Part shown: positions 11,069-22,617 of the stretch, piece by piece
Layout: every line of letters starts with the position of its first letter
Numbering within the stretch: position 1 is the first letter of the stretch
Assembly (NCBI GenBank): GCA_964016985.1
Contig: OZ024835.1
Coordinates: 1,743,501 to 1,807,500 of the forward strand
Direction: 5' to 3'
DNA: 64,000 bases
DNA from: Anodontia alba
Lineage: Eukaryota > Mollusca > Bivalvia > Lucinida > Lucinidae
Translations under genes and position numbers: made by a program
Notes under the pieces: generated by a model
What the model was told of the DNA's origin: nothing
What the model saw: only the letters and a program-made list of their open reading frames with translations
The model's database searches: none

Positions 11069-11499
11069 AAATAGAAACGCCAACAAGTGAGTTGGTACAG
11101 TTGTATTTTACCATAAGGACTGTCCTTGACTACCAAAACCTGACATACAGGTATGTAAATAAAATTAGACTGGTTTGGGGGATAGTGAATATATTGTACT
11201 GTAAGTAAGATAACTTGTTACATATTGTTAGTGCGTGAATGTAAGCAGGCGGTTTTATAATTTAGAGGTAGTTTTGAGCAGAGCTTATAAATACCTTATT
11301 TACCCTAAATAATTGAACAAATATACCATACTTGTGCAGACTTCAGGTCCAGTTTAGACAACCTTTTTTCAGTGGCCACCCTTGGAAGGCAAAAAAAATG
11401 CTGTTAAAAGGAGGTGGCTATTATAGAGATACATAAATATATAGTAAGAGTACTTCTGGGGAACCAGAAAAATGGCTTTTTAGGGAAGTGTTTGTTGTT

Positions 11500-11815
11500 G
11501 GGAGTTTTATCCACTTCTTTATAAAGCATAATTAATGTTATGGGTACTCATTTGAATTGCCTCTACAAGTCGAGGCAGTTCAAATGAGCTCCAACAACAT
11601 ATGCTTTTATAAAGAAAATCAGAAAAAAATATTGCATACGCATCATTAAATACTCTCCTCATGAAGTACTCTGCTTGTCTTTCTTTAAAGTGTGCTCTGA
11701 TTAGGTGGGTATTTAACTACAAGGATTTTTTTTTTTTTTTTTTTGGTAATTTTGTAAAACCTAAGCACACAGTTCGATAATAAGGATGAATACGGTATAT
11801 GTTGACCTTTATATG
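11500..11815. repeat. TA-3 element
   Basis: Contains TTATCCACTTCTTTATAAAG, a TGGGTACTCATTTGAATTGCC foldback and a right end with AAACCTAAGCACACAG..GAATACGGTATA. Same family as 40285-40475 and 44642-46571. Confidence 0.55.
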
Positions 11816-11883
11816 AAGCTTTTTTTTAGCTATGACAATTTTATGCTTACAATATGTACCCTAAATATTCAGACATGCAAAAA

Positions 11884-12166
11884 GCTGGCCTTTGTGGCTC
11901 AGTTGGCTGCGCATCTGACTGGAGGTCAGGAGGTCGCAAATTTAATCCCAACCGGGTCTGACAACATCCTTTCATGGAGATTGGTCAATCTCTCCCTTCA
12001 GCTGATTCAAGATAGGCAGTTGTCAGTTTCTGGCAAAAAAATTGTGCACAAATACTGGTTAACCATTCAGAGGACCAAGCCTCCCCAGTGAAAGTGTGGT
12101 TTGGTAAACTGACAAGCTGGACATGACCCTAATGGGTTGACTGGGCCATAAAAATGTCAACCCAAT
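11884..12166 (+). mobile_element. SINE-A, diverged
   Basis: Head GCTGGCCTTTGTGGCTCAGTTGG, B box decayed, body recognisable (TTGTCAGTTTCTGGC), tail ending TGTCAACCCAATAAAA. Confidence 0.7.
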
Positions 12167-12286
12167 AAAAAAAAATCAGTGACCTAAAATTTTTACTGTA
12201 CTTATCCTAACATTTCAACATACTCAGTGACAGTTCCAGTTTTCTAGAAGAAAACTGTCATCTGCTTATGCTTTGGATTTGGCACT

Positions 12287-12528
12287 TAACCCTTAAAGCG
12301 CCAAGAAAAACTGCATCTGAAAATGTCGTCTGTTTATGTCATCTGCTGAATATTCTTGCAGACTTTTCAAACCTGTTTTTGCATACCGGCAAACAGTATG
12401 GATCCAGATCAGACTGCTCCTAAAGGAGCAGTCTGATCTGGGTCCACACGGTTTGCAAAAATGACTTTTAAAATCACAAGCAGATGACAAAGCAGACGAC
12501 AATAGTTGTGACTGGCGCTTTAAGGGTT
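12287..12528. repeat. PB-3 element carrying the shared palindrome
   Basis: Perfectly matched ends: TTAACCCTTAAAGCGCCA at left and TGGCGCTTTAAGGGTTAA at right. The centre is the GCAAACAGTATGGATCCAGA palindrome seen in other families. This copy is the cleanest support for TTAA targeting of PB-3. Confidence 0.75.
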
Positions 12529-12639
12529 AAAGTCAAGAGAACAATCTGAATGAGAAACGTGTTTTTTTTTTTGTTTTGTTTTATATTTGTCCTTGATATT
12601 AGGAAGTTCATCTTTACCCCATTGTCAATTTTGTGTTAT

Positions 12640-12815
12640 CTGCCCACCACATGTCTGTATTTTCATTTCCAGACGATAACATGAGTAAATATGAATGGAT
12701 TTCTATCAAACTTGGTATGTGTATTGATATTGTGGAGAGCCGGTAAGGCTAATGGGCAAATTTTGTCAGTTTTTGACAGTCATCTGCCTGTGGCATGATA
12801 GTGGCAGGGTATTAT
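12640..12815. repeat. G repeat
   Basis: CTGCCCACCACATGTCTGTATTTTC, AATGGATTTCTATCAAACTTGG and ATGATAGTGGCAGGGTATTA. Confidence 0.45.
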
Positions 12816-13016
12816 CATTTCCTGTTTTTATTTGAGTTATTTATTATGCTAATCAAATAAATACTAACTTTGCTAAGGTGTGCCATAGCAGTTAATTGCT
12901 GCATTGGACAACAAAAGTGTGATAGTTGTTCGATTAAAGTGCTTGGCTGCATTTAGAATAGTTGCTTGCATTCAGAATCAGACATGGTAGTTGTCTGATT
13001 AAAATGTGCTTGGTTT

Positions 13017-13226
13017 TAACCCTTCTATTGCTGAACACGACAAGCCCTGTCTTAGCAAACAATGTAGATCCAGATCAGTTGGCTTCTGAAGAAGCCAACT
13101 GATCTGGATCTGCACTGTTTGTCATTAAACGTGAATTTCTATCAAAAACTCCGATCAAGTAATCTGATTGGCTGGAAATTATAAGTGGGTATGGCATCTT
13201 AATTTTATCAGCAAGGGAATGGTTAA
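13017..13226. repeat. PB-1 element, inverted orientation
   Basis: TTAACCCTTCTATTGCTGAA to TCAGCAAGGGAATGGTTAA with the GGCTTCTGAAGAAGCC hairpin. Confidence 0.7.
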
Positions 13227-13227
13227 A

Positions 13228-13676
13228 TACTTGGCAAACTTTCAACAGACATCTTGAAATATTGTTTCATAAGTTTGCCAGAAAATAAGGTTTGACATCT
13301 CATGCAAATTGTCTTTTAACCCTTGTCGTGCTGAATAAATTAAGATGCCATGCCCACTTCCAATTTTCAGCCAAACCCCCACAAACCATGTCACACCCAC
13401 TTCTGATTTGCAGCCAATCAGATTATTTGATTCAGGCTGCTGATATAAATTCACATACTGAATGGCAAACAGTGCAGATCTAGATCAGTTGGCTTCTTCA
13501 GACGCCATCTGATCTGGATCTGCACTGTTTGAAAAGGCAGGGTATATCCAGGTTCAGAAGGACAATGGTTAAGAGAAAACTTTCATATGTCAATCACTGT
13601 TTTCTTGGAAAAAAAAAAAACATTAAGAAAAAGACTACCAGTTGGTGTCTGCTGAATTAGCCCAGAGTGCTAAAGG
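13228..13676. repeat. PB-4 element interrupted by a PB-1 copy
   Basis: Left part CAGACATCTTGAAATATTG..CATGCAAATTGTC, right part ATTAGCCCAGAGTGCTAAAG. A complete PB-1 copy (13317-13573) sits between them with TTAA on each side, a direct record of one TTAA element inserting into another. Confidence 0.6.
13317..13573. repeat. PB-1 element nested in PB-4
   Basis: TTAACCCTTGTCGTGCTGAA to GTTCAGAAGGACAATGGTTAA. It contains an internal partial duplication of the TGCCATGCCCACTTC segment (13345-13415). Confidence 0.7.
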
Positions 13677-13918
13677 TTGCATATAATTTGAATTGTCAGA
13701 TAAACTCAGTTGTCATAAAAATAGGGGGAAAAATATATATATATATAAAAATAGGGTCTGCTTGTTCTCTGTAGTAGGATATAAAAGAAAGGGTATGTAG
13801 GATTACTGTTGTTTCATTTGATTTTGTATTGTTAGTCGTTTCATTTGATTTTGTATTGTTAGTTGTGTGATCTTGTAGATATATGTATGCGTAGCTCCAG
13901 ATAAAAGGGGGATACACA

Positions 13919-14080
13919 TAATGTTTTTCTTATTCCTATTAAAAACATGTTGTTGGTACTCATTGAAAGTGCCTTGATGAGGTGCTTCTAATGAGTACCC
14001 TCAACATATGTTTTCATTGAGAAATAAGAAAAATATTGTTTTTTTTGGGTTGAAAAAAGCACCTTATCTGGAGTTACGAG
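13919..14080. repeat. FB-1 foldback element
   Basis: TTTTTCTTATTCCTATTAAAA, GGTACTCATTGAAAGTGCC and the returning arm, ending GCACCTTATCTGGAG. Confidence 0.65.
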
Positions 14081-14089
14081 TACGTACAT

Positions 14090-14302
14090 TAACCCTTGTC
14101 ATGCAGAATAAATTAGGATGCCACACCCACTTCTAATTTGCAGCCAATCAGATTACTTGATCCAGGTTGTTGATACAAATTCACATAATTAATGACAAAC
14201 AGTGCAGATCCAGATCAGTGGGCTTCTTCAGAAGCCAACTGATCTGGATCTACACTGTTTGCAAAAGGCAAGATATATCCGGGTTCAGCAAAACTAGGGT
14301 TA
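14090..14302. repeat. PB-1 element
   Basis: TTAACCCTTGTCATGCAGAA to GTTCAGCAAAACTAGGGTTAA. Confidence 0.7.
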
Positions 14303-14348
14303 AAAGACTACGTTAGAAGAAACATACATGATGTTACCTTTTTATGCC

Positions 14349-14658
14349 GCCGGCCTCGGTGGCTAAGTTGGATGCGCCGTCAGACTGGAGACCAGGAGGT
14401 CGTTGGTTCAACCCCCGCCGAGGTCGGCAACATTCTTTCGTAGAGATTGATCATGAAATATTTTCTATGGTCATTCTCTCCCTTCCGCTGATTTAAGAAG
14501 GGCAGTTGTCAGTTTCTGGCAAAAGAATGTGCACAATACTGGTTAACCGCTTAGAGGACTATGCCTGCCCAGTAAACGTGTGGTGAGGTAAACTGACCGC
14601 GCTTGACATGACCCCATTGGGTTGACTGTGCCGTAAAATCCAACACAAACAAACAAAA
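14349..14658 (+). mobile_element. SINE-A, full length with target-site duplication
   Basis: Head GCCGGCCTCGGTGGCTAAGTTGG, B box GGTTCAACCCC, tail CCAACACAAACAAACAAAA. It is flanked by TTTTTATGCC at 14339-14348 and 14661-14670. Confidence 0.85.
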
Positions 14659-14669
14659 CTTTTTTATGC

Positions 14670-14875
14670 CTGCCCATACTATGTTAGATGTCTGTGTGTC
14701 CATCCGTCTGCCGTCAGTGTGTCCATATTTTTATTTCCAGATGGAACTTGAGTGAATATCAATGGATTTTCACCAAACTTGGCATGGCATTGGAGAAATT
14801 TCATCAATTTTTGACACAGTTATCTGCCTGCCACACTATAATGGTGGAGTACTATTGTTTCTCCATAAAATTATA
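14670..14875. repeat. G repeat
   Basis: GTGTCCATCCGTCTGCCGTC, AATGGATTTTCACCAAACTTGG and CTGCCTGCCACACTATAATGG. The short open frames here belong to this repeat. Confidence 0.45.
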
Positions 14876-15025
14876 TGTCCTGGGATATCATTAAAATTGT
14901 CTTTGTCAGTTTTAATGGAATCACAGAATACAGAGTACATATTTGCTTTGGGAGTTAAGAATAAAGAACAGATTATGTATTTACAATAACCTTGGGCAAA
15001 CAGGGTAGCTCCAGATCGGATTGCC

Positions 15026-15180
15026 CTTAACCCTGGTCCTGCTGAACTTGGATATGCCCTACCTTTGCAAACAGTGTAGATCCAGATCATTTGGCTTCTG
15101 AAGAAGCCAACTAATCTGGACTACACTGTTTGTCATTTAGTTCGTACATGTATGTGAAATTGTATCAACAATTTATGGAA
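15026..15180. repeat. PB-1 element, truncated
   Basis: TTAACCCTGGTCCTGCTGAA and the AAGCCAA hairpin are present; the far TTAA end is not recognisable. Confidence 0.55.
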
Positions 15181-15344
15181 GGAGGCAAGGTTTCAGATAT
15201 TTAAGTTAACTACGGTGATCTTGTAAATACAAAACTGGAATCTTGTGCAGAATAAGGGTACATTATATAGTTAATTGGGTCTCATTCAGTTTGGTGCTGT
15301 TGTTTAGTCTTGTATCTGATATCTGGTTTGACTGTTGGGAATGC

Positions 15345-15624
15345 AAAAACAACTTAATCCTTAAACCACCATTCACAATAGCAGCGGACAACATTCTGAA
15401 ATACTTTTATTTTATTTTTCTGAGAAAATAAGGCTTGACATTCCCTGTGAATTGTCTGCTAGGCAGACAATTCACATGAAATGTCAACCATATTTTTTTC
15501 TGAAAAAATCAGGTGGATGATTAACATATGTCAAACTTATTAGCTCTGAAAAATAATGAAAAAAAAAAAAAAAAAAAAAAATTAGTGTTGTCCGTTACAA
15601 TTTTGCTGGGCATTTTAAGGGTTA
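15345..15624. repeat. PB-3 element
   Basis: AATCCTTAAACCACCATTC, hairpin GTGAATTGTCTGCTAGGCAG, a poly(A) tract and the end GGCATTTTAAGGGTTAA. Confidence 0.6.
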
Positions 15625-15990
15625 ACACTGGCGAATAGTGAAACAGTTAAGTCGCTTATACCTGGTATATTTGTTAAATGATCAGTTTTATGCAGTTACA
15701 GTAATTGCCATGTTTACCCTAAATATTGGGACTCCTTACCATACCTCAACATAACCCTTTTGCTACCTGATGATGTGTCTTAAAGGCTGCTGGATGGGTG
15801 GCAAACAGTTTAAGAGTAGCTCCCATCTTGAAGCGATACTTGGAAGAATTTTTCTATATTATTCCTGGGTGTGTTTTAAAATAATTCCATTGTGACTATG
15901 CCACTGTATTCACCTTTTAGTCAGATTATTTGTTCAAATTTTAGGCAAATTAGAATAAGGAGTTAAGGTGTCCAAGAATTTAGGGTATTG

Positions 15991-16213
15991 TAGCCCATTG
16001 TAGTCTGGAGAGCCCTAAAAGGGTATTTGGCAAACAGTGCAGACCCAGATCTGATGCCACATAATGCAGCGTCAGATCAGGGTCTCCACTGTTTGCAAAT
16101 AGTTTAGCCATTTTTCTATAGGAAAAACTAAATCTCAGAGCCAGACATACCTAAAATAGAAATTGGACATCCAATATATAGTGTGGGAGAGTCTATTCAG
16201 TCTACAATAGGTT
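15991..16213. repeat. PB-2 element, inverted
   Basis: CCCATTGTAGTCTGGAGAG to AGTCTACAATAGGTTAG, the reverse of 3300-3530, with the shared palindrome intact. Confidence 0.65.
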
Positions 16214-17123
16214 AGGGTAGTCCAAATAGAACAGAATATGGATTCTAGTACATTGAAACATTTGTTTGCCAAATGTGTCAACTGATCTGATGGCAGATAC
16301 CCAGTCCAGTCATATTACATGCAGTAAGGCAAAAGGACTCTCTCCATGGGAGATCACTCTAGGCAAAAGGACTCACTCCATGGGAGATCACTCTGTCTTG
16401 AAATTATTTGTCTCCCTTCTCAAAAAAGGGCAACTCTTAAATGAAAGAATTTGCTTTTTCTGGGAGCAAACTCTTTTACTTTTATGAGTTGCACCCTCTG
16501 GTGGCAAATTATTAACTTTAAAGCAGCCATTTTTGGGAAGGGATGTTTATACCAGGGAAGCAAATTCTCTTGCTGGAGTGGTCTCCCTTAGATAAGATAG
16601 GCACAATATTAGAGTGATGCCCCTTTTATGTGTATCCAGCAACTGTCAGGCATGGGATGAGGTTATCTTTTTGCCAATACATTAGTTTATTTTTTGCAAG
16701 ATTTGATACATAGTCTTAAAAAAAAAGTCGTTACTCTGTATTGCTACCAAAAAAAAAGTCTTGTTACTCTGTATTGCTACCACCTTTTTCATCTTTGAAT
16801 ACAAGTTATGAATGTTTTGTCATTGTTGTGTTTGTGTTCTTCCCAGTTAGGGTCAGATTTAATCTTTTTCACGTCCATATAGAGTAGTATCACTTCCTAA
16901 TATTGCCACCAAATTCAAAACAAATTTAGAGCAAATGATTAGGTGTGTCATTGCCAAAGCTTATGTAGAACTAAGTTTATGAACTTTACCTAGAGGTCAC
17001 TAATGTGGGCAGGACATGCATCTATGACATTTTAGGATCAGCATGTAACATCAGTGCAAATATGAACTTAGTCTTTTCAATATAACCTCTTAGAAAATTT
17101 GCTGCAAAACTTTAACCAAAAAT
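16214..17123. other. No gene recognised; short 34-bp tandem duplication
   Basis: I see no exon here. 16328-16394 is a 34-bp unit (AAAAGGACTCNCTCCATGGG..) present twice. The 73-codon open frame starting at 16266 spans the duplication and has no recognisable motif. Confidence 0.4.
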
Positions 17124-17345
17124 ACGATAAATTTCCTAAAATTTCAAACACCGAATGGTCTGACAAAATGCCATATTCAAACAGTGTAGACCCAGATCAG
17201 ACTACTCCTTCAGGAGCAGTCTGATCACGGTCTACTCTGTTTGCCATTTCACTAAGTATTTTAAGAAACAACTGCATAAAAAGCAGTATTTTGGCAAAAA
17301 AAAAGTATGGAATGAAGTGTTCAAAATTTTAGGACATTATTTACA
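17124..17345. repeat. TA-1 element
   Basis: TACGATAAATTTCCTAAAATT to TTTAGGACATTATTTACAG with the AGACTACTCCTTCAGGAGCA hairpin. Confidence 0.6.
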
Positions 17346-17346
17346 G

Positions 17347-17560
17347 TATTAACGCTTAGCACTCTGGGTAAAAATTTCGGTAGAGGACATTTTAAAATAT
17401 TTTTCTTATTTTTTCCAGACAACAGGTTTTGACACTTCATGCAAATTGTCTCCTGTTTAGACAATTTGCATGAATATCAAAACCCGTTGTCTGGGAAAAA
17501 TAAGAAAAATACCGTCAGTTTGTTGCCTGCTGAATTAGCCAAGAAAGTGGTAAACGTTAA
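17347..17560. repeat. PB-4 element
   Basis: TTAACGCTTAGCACTCTGGG at left, AATTAGCCAAGAAAGTGGTAAACGTTAA at right, with a long central hairpin (TTTTGACACTTCATGCAAAT returning inverted). Confidence 0.65.
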
Positions 17561-18040
17561 CACTGGATAAGGCAAAACAAAGAGAAAAGAAACATTTGAT
17601 AGGTAAAATAACTTTATTAATATGAATTATAAAATAAACTGAAACATGAGAAAATGTACCTTCCAACATGTGCTGTGAAAACTCGGATCTGCCTACGTTT
17701 GTGCAGTCTGGTTAGTCTTTGCGGTCTGCCTTTATGATCAAAGGGTTTTTTAAGGGGCAGATAGTGGACTGATCATACTGCTTGGATATGCAGGCTAATT
17801 TGAGTCTCCATTGGGGCCACATGTCTGAGTACCACCAAGAAACAAATAACTTTATGACAGATAACTAATGTAGATCCAGGTCAGCTTGCAAAGCTGACTA
17901 TATTCTATATTGTTCATTTATAAAATATTTGAAAACAACACATTATGTTAGCGACAAGTGTAGACTGATTGGATCGACTAATGAGCAGATAGAATGATCT
18001 GAATTTACGTTTGTTTTATATGTAAAATAAAATCTATATC
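17561..18040. other. No gene recognised
   Basis: The AT-rich sequence contains inverted fragments of a TCTGCCTACG/GTCTTTGC repeat (17660-17840). I see no splice-supported exon. Confidence 0.3.
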
Positions 18041-18770
18041 TCGAGGGTTGAGCGCAAGACTATAGTAACTCAAACATATTTTTGAAACCCTTGTTTAGGG
18101 GCAACTTGGACCCCTTTGTAAACAATGCAAATTTAGGTGCCATTCAGGGTTCGCGTTACCGATCGCCATTGTCGCCATTTGCGCAGAAAAATAAAATTTG
18201 GCACAAAAAAAATCATAAATTGGCGAAAACAAGTGGCGAAAAAAATATCATCTGAATTACCCACTACTGAGTCATATAATTGTCGTGCGTGTCTGTCGCA
18301 CCTTGATTGTATAATTTGCCAATTAGCAACTCAGTTATCGATCAGAAAACGGTAACTGATCAAATTAACCTGAATTTGATGAAAGCGATATAAGGTCACG
18401 TGCTGTGATGCGCAGTTTGACAGTAGCACCACCCACTTTCCACGCCTTTCATCCTAAATATTCATGACGCTGTGCCGAAACTACCAATCAGGAATTAATG
18501 TCAGAGTCGCATCGCCTACGTCACAGAAATTTACCCAGAATGTAATCATGTGGAACCCTATGTCAAACACAAAGATGGAAAACAAATTGATTACACGAGA
18601 AATAATTATTGTCATTAATCGGTTCAGCTTATTAAAGCAGTAAGTACACTTTGACAGTGCGGACTTTAATTAAGCATGTTTCAGTACCTTCTTATGAGCC
18701 TTAATTTTATTTGGCGATCAACAAACATCGTCCCGAAAAAAAAAAACACAAAAAAAACACGAATAATGCC

Positions 18771-18960
18771 TCGGAGACGGACACGTTAGTCTCCAATGGT
18801 CCGGATCGCGCATTCGATCCCCACAGATTGTAGCGATTTATTATGAAACACATAAATTTGCTACGGTCATTCGCTCCTTCCACTGCTTCAAGACTGGCAG
18901 TTACAAGTTTCTTGCGGAAGCGTGTTCAATGTACTGGTTTCCCATAGACCAGACTCGTAA
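18771..18960 (+). mobile_element. Old, diverged SINE-A relative
   Basis: A tRNA-like head (ACGTTAGTCTCCAATGG, CATTCGATCCC) is followed by the SINE-A body in decayed form (TACGGTCATTCGCTCCTTCC, GGCAGTTACAAGTTTCTTGCG). Confidence 0.55.
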
Positions 18961-19253
18961 AGCAATTGCAGTAAAGTCCCTTTTAAGTCAGTTGCAGTTA
19001 GCTCCCTTAAAACAGTAAAACCTGCTGTGTTAAAAACTTACCCCGCATTTATCAGGGTACAAATGAATATTGTTACGTTATTCTCTTACAGTATAATACA
19101 TTAATAACATTATATTTATTGGCTTATACAGCACTTTTCAGAACTTTCGTTTCCATGTAAAGTGTTCCATTTTTGTGTCCAACATTCGATATGCAAAACA
19201 AAGACTTATTATTAATTCATGACATTGTAATTAATTAATTACAGCAAAAGTTT

Positions 19254-21418
19254 AAACAAGAGCTGTCGGAGGACAGCGAGCTCGCCTGCTGGGTACATTT
19301 TATATTGTAACATTTTTATCATTAAGCCATATAATATAGGTCACACTGACCTAGATGTATTTGTATGTAAATCATTTTGTCACATAGATATAATAATCCA
19401 GGTATGACAATTCTCCATGAAATAGTAATAAAAATAAAAGGCAAAATCACTGAAGCATGAAATATAGGTCACAATGACCTAGATATAATAAGTGGTCATT
19501 CATTGGGTCACATGGAACTAATATCCCAGGTGTGACATTTATCCAACAAATATTCAAGATATAAGGTAAAATCACTGAACCATGAAATATAGGTCACACC
19601 AACAGAGATATATTTTGACGTCGATAATCGGGTCACAAGGAACTAATATCCCAGGTGTGACATTTATCCAACAAATAGTATTCAAGATATAAGGCAAAAT
19701 CACTGAACCATGAAATATAGGTCACAATGACCTAGATACAGTAAGTGGTCATTCATTGGGTCACATGGAAGTAATATCCCAGGTGTGACATTTATCCAAC
19801 AAATAGTATTCAAGATATAAGGCAAAATCACTGAACCATGAAATATAGGTCACACCAACAGAGATATATTTTGACGTCAATAATCGGGTCACATGGAACT
19901 AATATCCCAGGTGTGACATTTATCCAACAAATAGTATTCAAGCTATAAGGCAAAATCACTGAACCATGAAATATAGGTCACACCAACAGAGATATATTTT
20001 GACGTCAATAATCGGGTCACAAGGAACTAATATCCCAGGTGTGACATTTATCCAACAAATAGTATTCAATATATAAGGCAAAATCACTGAACCATGAAAT
20101 ATAGGTCACAATGACCTAGATATAGTAAGTGGTCATTCATTGGGTCACATGGAAGTAATATCCCAGGTGTGACATTTATCCAACAAATAGTATACAAGAT
20201 ATAAGGCAAAATCACTGAACCATGAAATATAGGTCACACCAACAGAGATATATTTTGACGTCAATAATTGGGTCACAAGGAACTAATATCCCAGGTGTGA
20301 CATTTATCCAACAAATAGTATTCAAGATAAAAGGCAAAATCACTGAACCATGAAATATAGGTCACACCAACAGAGATATATTTTGACATCTATCGGGTCA
20401 CAAGGAACTAATATCCCAGGTGTGACATTTATCCAACAAATAGTATTCAAGATATAAGGCAAAATCACTGAACCATGAAATATAGGTCACAATGACCTAG
20501 ATATAGTAAGTGGTCATTCATTGGGTCACATGGAAGTAATATCCCAGGTGTGACATTTATCCAACAAATAGTATTCAAGATATAAGGCAAAATCACTGAA
20601 CCATGAAATATAGGTCACACCAACAGAGATATATTTTGACGTCAATAATCGGGTCACAAGGAACTAATATCCCAGGTGTGACATTTATCCAACAAATAGT
20701 ATTCAAGATATAAGGCAAAATCACTGAACCATGAAATATAGGTCACAATGACCTAAATATAGTAAGTGGTCATTCATTGGGTCACATGGAAGTAATATCC
20801 CAGGTGTGACATTTATCCAACAAATAGTATTCAAGATATAAGGCAAAATCACTGGACTGTGAAATCTAGGTGACCTGGACCGTAAAATGTAGGTCACCAT
20901 GACCTTCACTCTCTTACACTTAAACCGATGTCACATAGTTAGCTGATGTATAACCAGTTGTGTCTATAACCTGTAGGCATATAAGATTTTACAAATGTGT
21001 CCTAGATTTTGACCCCTAGCCCCACTCCAAGGCCCACCCTGAGGTATGAACCCAGGGGTATGTTCTTTTGGAATCTCAGAAGACTCCTCCAGGTACCCAA
21101 ATTCTAAATATGAATGCTCTATGAGGAGTGAAAGTCAAGATATAAGAATTTGAAAAACTTTAACACAGTATTACAAAGGTGTCCTAGATTCTGACCCCTA
21201 GCCCCACCCAGGGGCATGAACCCAGGGGTTTATTCTCTTGGAATCTCAGAAGACCCTCCAAGGTACCTAAGTTCCAAATTTGATGCCTCTGTGAGGAGTG
21301 ACTGTTGAGATATAAGCATTTGAAAAACTTTAACGCAGTGTGACGGGAACGCAAACGCAAACGCAAACGACCGGGGTGACTACAATAGCTCTCCTTGTAC
21401 TTCGTACAGGCGAGCTAA
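19254..21418. mobile_element. Non-autonomous element with AGAGCTGTCGGAGGACAGC and ACAGGCGAGCTAAAA ends, carrying a satellite
   Basis: The left end AACAAGAGCTGTCGGAGG and the right end TTGTACTTCGTACAGGCGAG match a repeat type I know from bivalve sequence. Next to the right end is AACGCAAACGCAAACG. The middle is the 128-bp array 19330-20890. It is non-coding. A tandem array inside a terminal-motif element resembles Helitron/Helentron derivatives, but I cannot show rolling-circle hallmarks. Confidence 0.55.
19330..20890. repeat. 128-bp satellite of two alternating monomer types with AGGTCAnnnTGACCT sites
   Basis: About 12 monomers of ~125-128 bp (measured spacing of ATATAGGTCAC: 125, 128, 128, 128, 128). 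Type A reads AGGTCACAATGACCTAGATA, type B AGGTCACACCAACAGAGATA. They mostly alternate, with some B-B runs. All share CCCAGGTGTGACATTTATCC. Confidence 0.85.
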
Positions 21419-21792
21419 AAATCAGTGCAAGAATTACTTTCAAGTCCCCCACACATTTCACATTATACTGACTCCAGAATCTATTGCTGCAATTAAAGGA
21501 ATCAGTAAATGAACACCTTTTTTCTGACAAGATAATTCTTTGGCGAAAAATGGCCAAAATTTGGCTCAAAATCTGGCTCAAAGTTAAAGAAAATGGCACA
21601 AAAAAAATCAAATTGGCGAAAATGGTGGCGAAAGAAAAAGAAATCCTAGTGCGAACCCTGCCATTGCTCATACCTAAATTTTCATTGTTTACAGAAAGAA
21701 ATGTTGTAATCTTCATAACGCCTTCATGGTGAGGAGATTAGGTTTGGGGGAAAACAACCATCTGACTTACGCCAGTCTTGCGCTCAACCCTC

Positions 21793-22106
21793 GATCTATT
21801 TGGAGACTATGAGGTGCTTCTAATGAGTACCCAAATCATATGAACCAATGCATGACAAAACCTACAATAAGACTTGTGGGACCAGCAAAGACTCAGTCAG
21901 CCTGCACATCCACACAGTCTGATCAGTCTTTCCTGATAGTCGCTAGCCAAAGAGGGATAAATGAGAACCCTTGGATTTACTGGATGAATGTGCAGGCTGA
22001 TCTGAGTCTTTGCTGGTCACACAGATCTTATTATAGGTTTTGTCTTGTGCTGGTTCATATATTGTGGGTACTCATTAGAAGTGCCTCATTGTCTCCAAAT
22101 ATAGAT
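21793..22106. repeat. Large foldback element related to FB-1
   Basis: Arms ATTTGGAGAC, GAGGTGCTTCTAATGAGTAC and ATATGAACCA return inverted as TGGTTCATAT, GTACTCATTAGAAGTGCCTC and GTCTCCAAAT. The centre holds GACTCAGTCAGCCTGCACAT and its partner. The 117-codon open frame across it is not a gene. Confidence 0.65.
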
Positions 22107-22617
22107 AGTTTTTTACATATAAAACCAGGGTCTTATTGTAGGTTTTGTTGTATGCTGGCTTACTTTTTGGAAGAGAGGCAAGAGAAATATTAACCTTAAT
22201 ACTTACTCAATTTATTGTATGGAAGTGAAAAGATGAATGGATGGCTGTACAACTGACAGACAGACAGATACAGGGAGGCCTAGCCTGAAACCATAATACC
22301 CTGGCACTATCGTGTGGCAGGATATAAAAATACATGCCAGATATAGAACCCATTATATTTTTTTTTATTTTTTCCATTTCCAGATTTTATTTTTTATTTA
22401 TTTATTTATTATTATTTTTTCTGTGTCATTTTAACCTGCTAAAGCATACAGGAGGACTAAAAAACTGTCACAAAAATAAATGTTATGGTTACAAAGACAC
22501 CACGTACATGTACTGAGTAACTGAATATTTCGCAATAAAAAGTGTATATGGCAAAGAAAAATGTTTTGAGGCAACTAATGGATTTCATGAAGTTCAAAAT
22601 ACTACTGTCAATATGAT

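Larger units (their letters stand above)
18145..21660. mobile_element. Inner insertion with CAGGGTTCGC ends
   Basis: Ends CAGGGTTCGC and GCGAACCCTG are exact inverted copies, flanked by CCATT on both sides (18140-18144, 21661-21665). CAGGG-type ends recall hAT elements, but hAT usually duplicates 8 bp, so the class is open. Both flanks also hold direct copies of GGCACAAAAAAAATCA..AATTGGCGAAAA. No transposase is visible, so it is non-autonomous or itself a nest. Confidence 0.55.
18041..21794. mobile_element. Outer inverted-repeat element, split by nested insertions
   Basis: Perfect 21-bp inverted repeats lie at 18041-18061 and 21774-21794 (GAGGGTTGAGCGCAAGACT in the left copy). Just inside are inverted copies of a TAAACAATG..AAATTTAGGT segment. 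The two halves together are only ~240 bp, so the original was a short MITE. The 3.5 kb between them was added later. Confidence 0.65.

Noticed and set aside
21330..21732. 128-codon (-) and 82-codon (+) open frames
   Set aside because: Overlapping frames on opposite strands within the right end of the nested repeat, low complexity with GCAAAC repeats; no motif or splice support.
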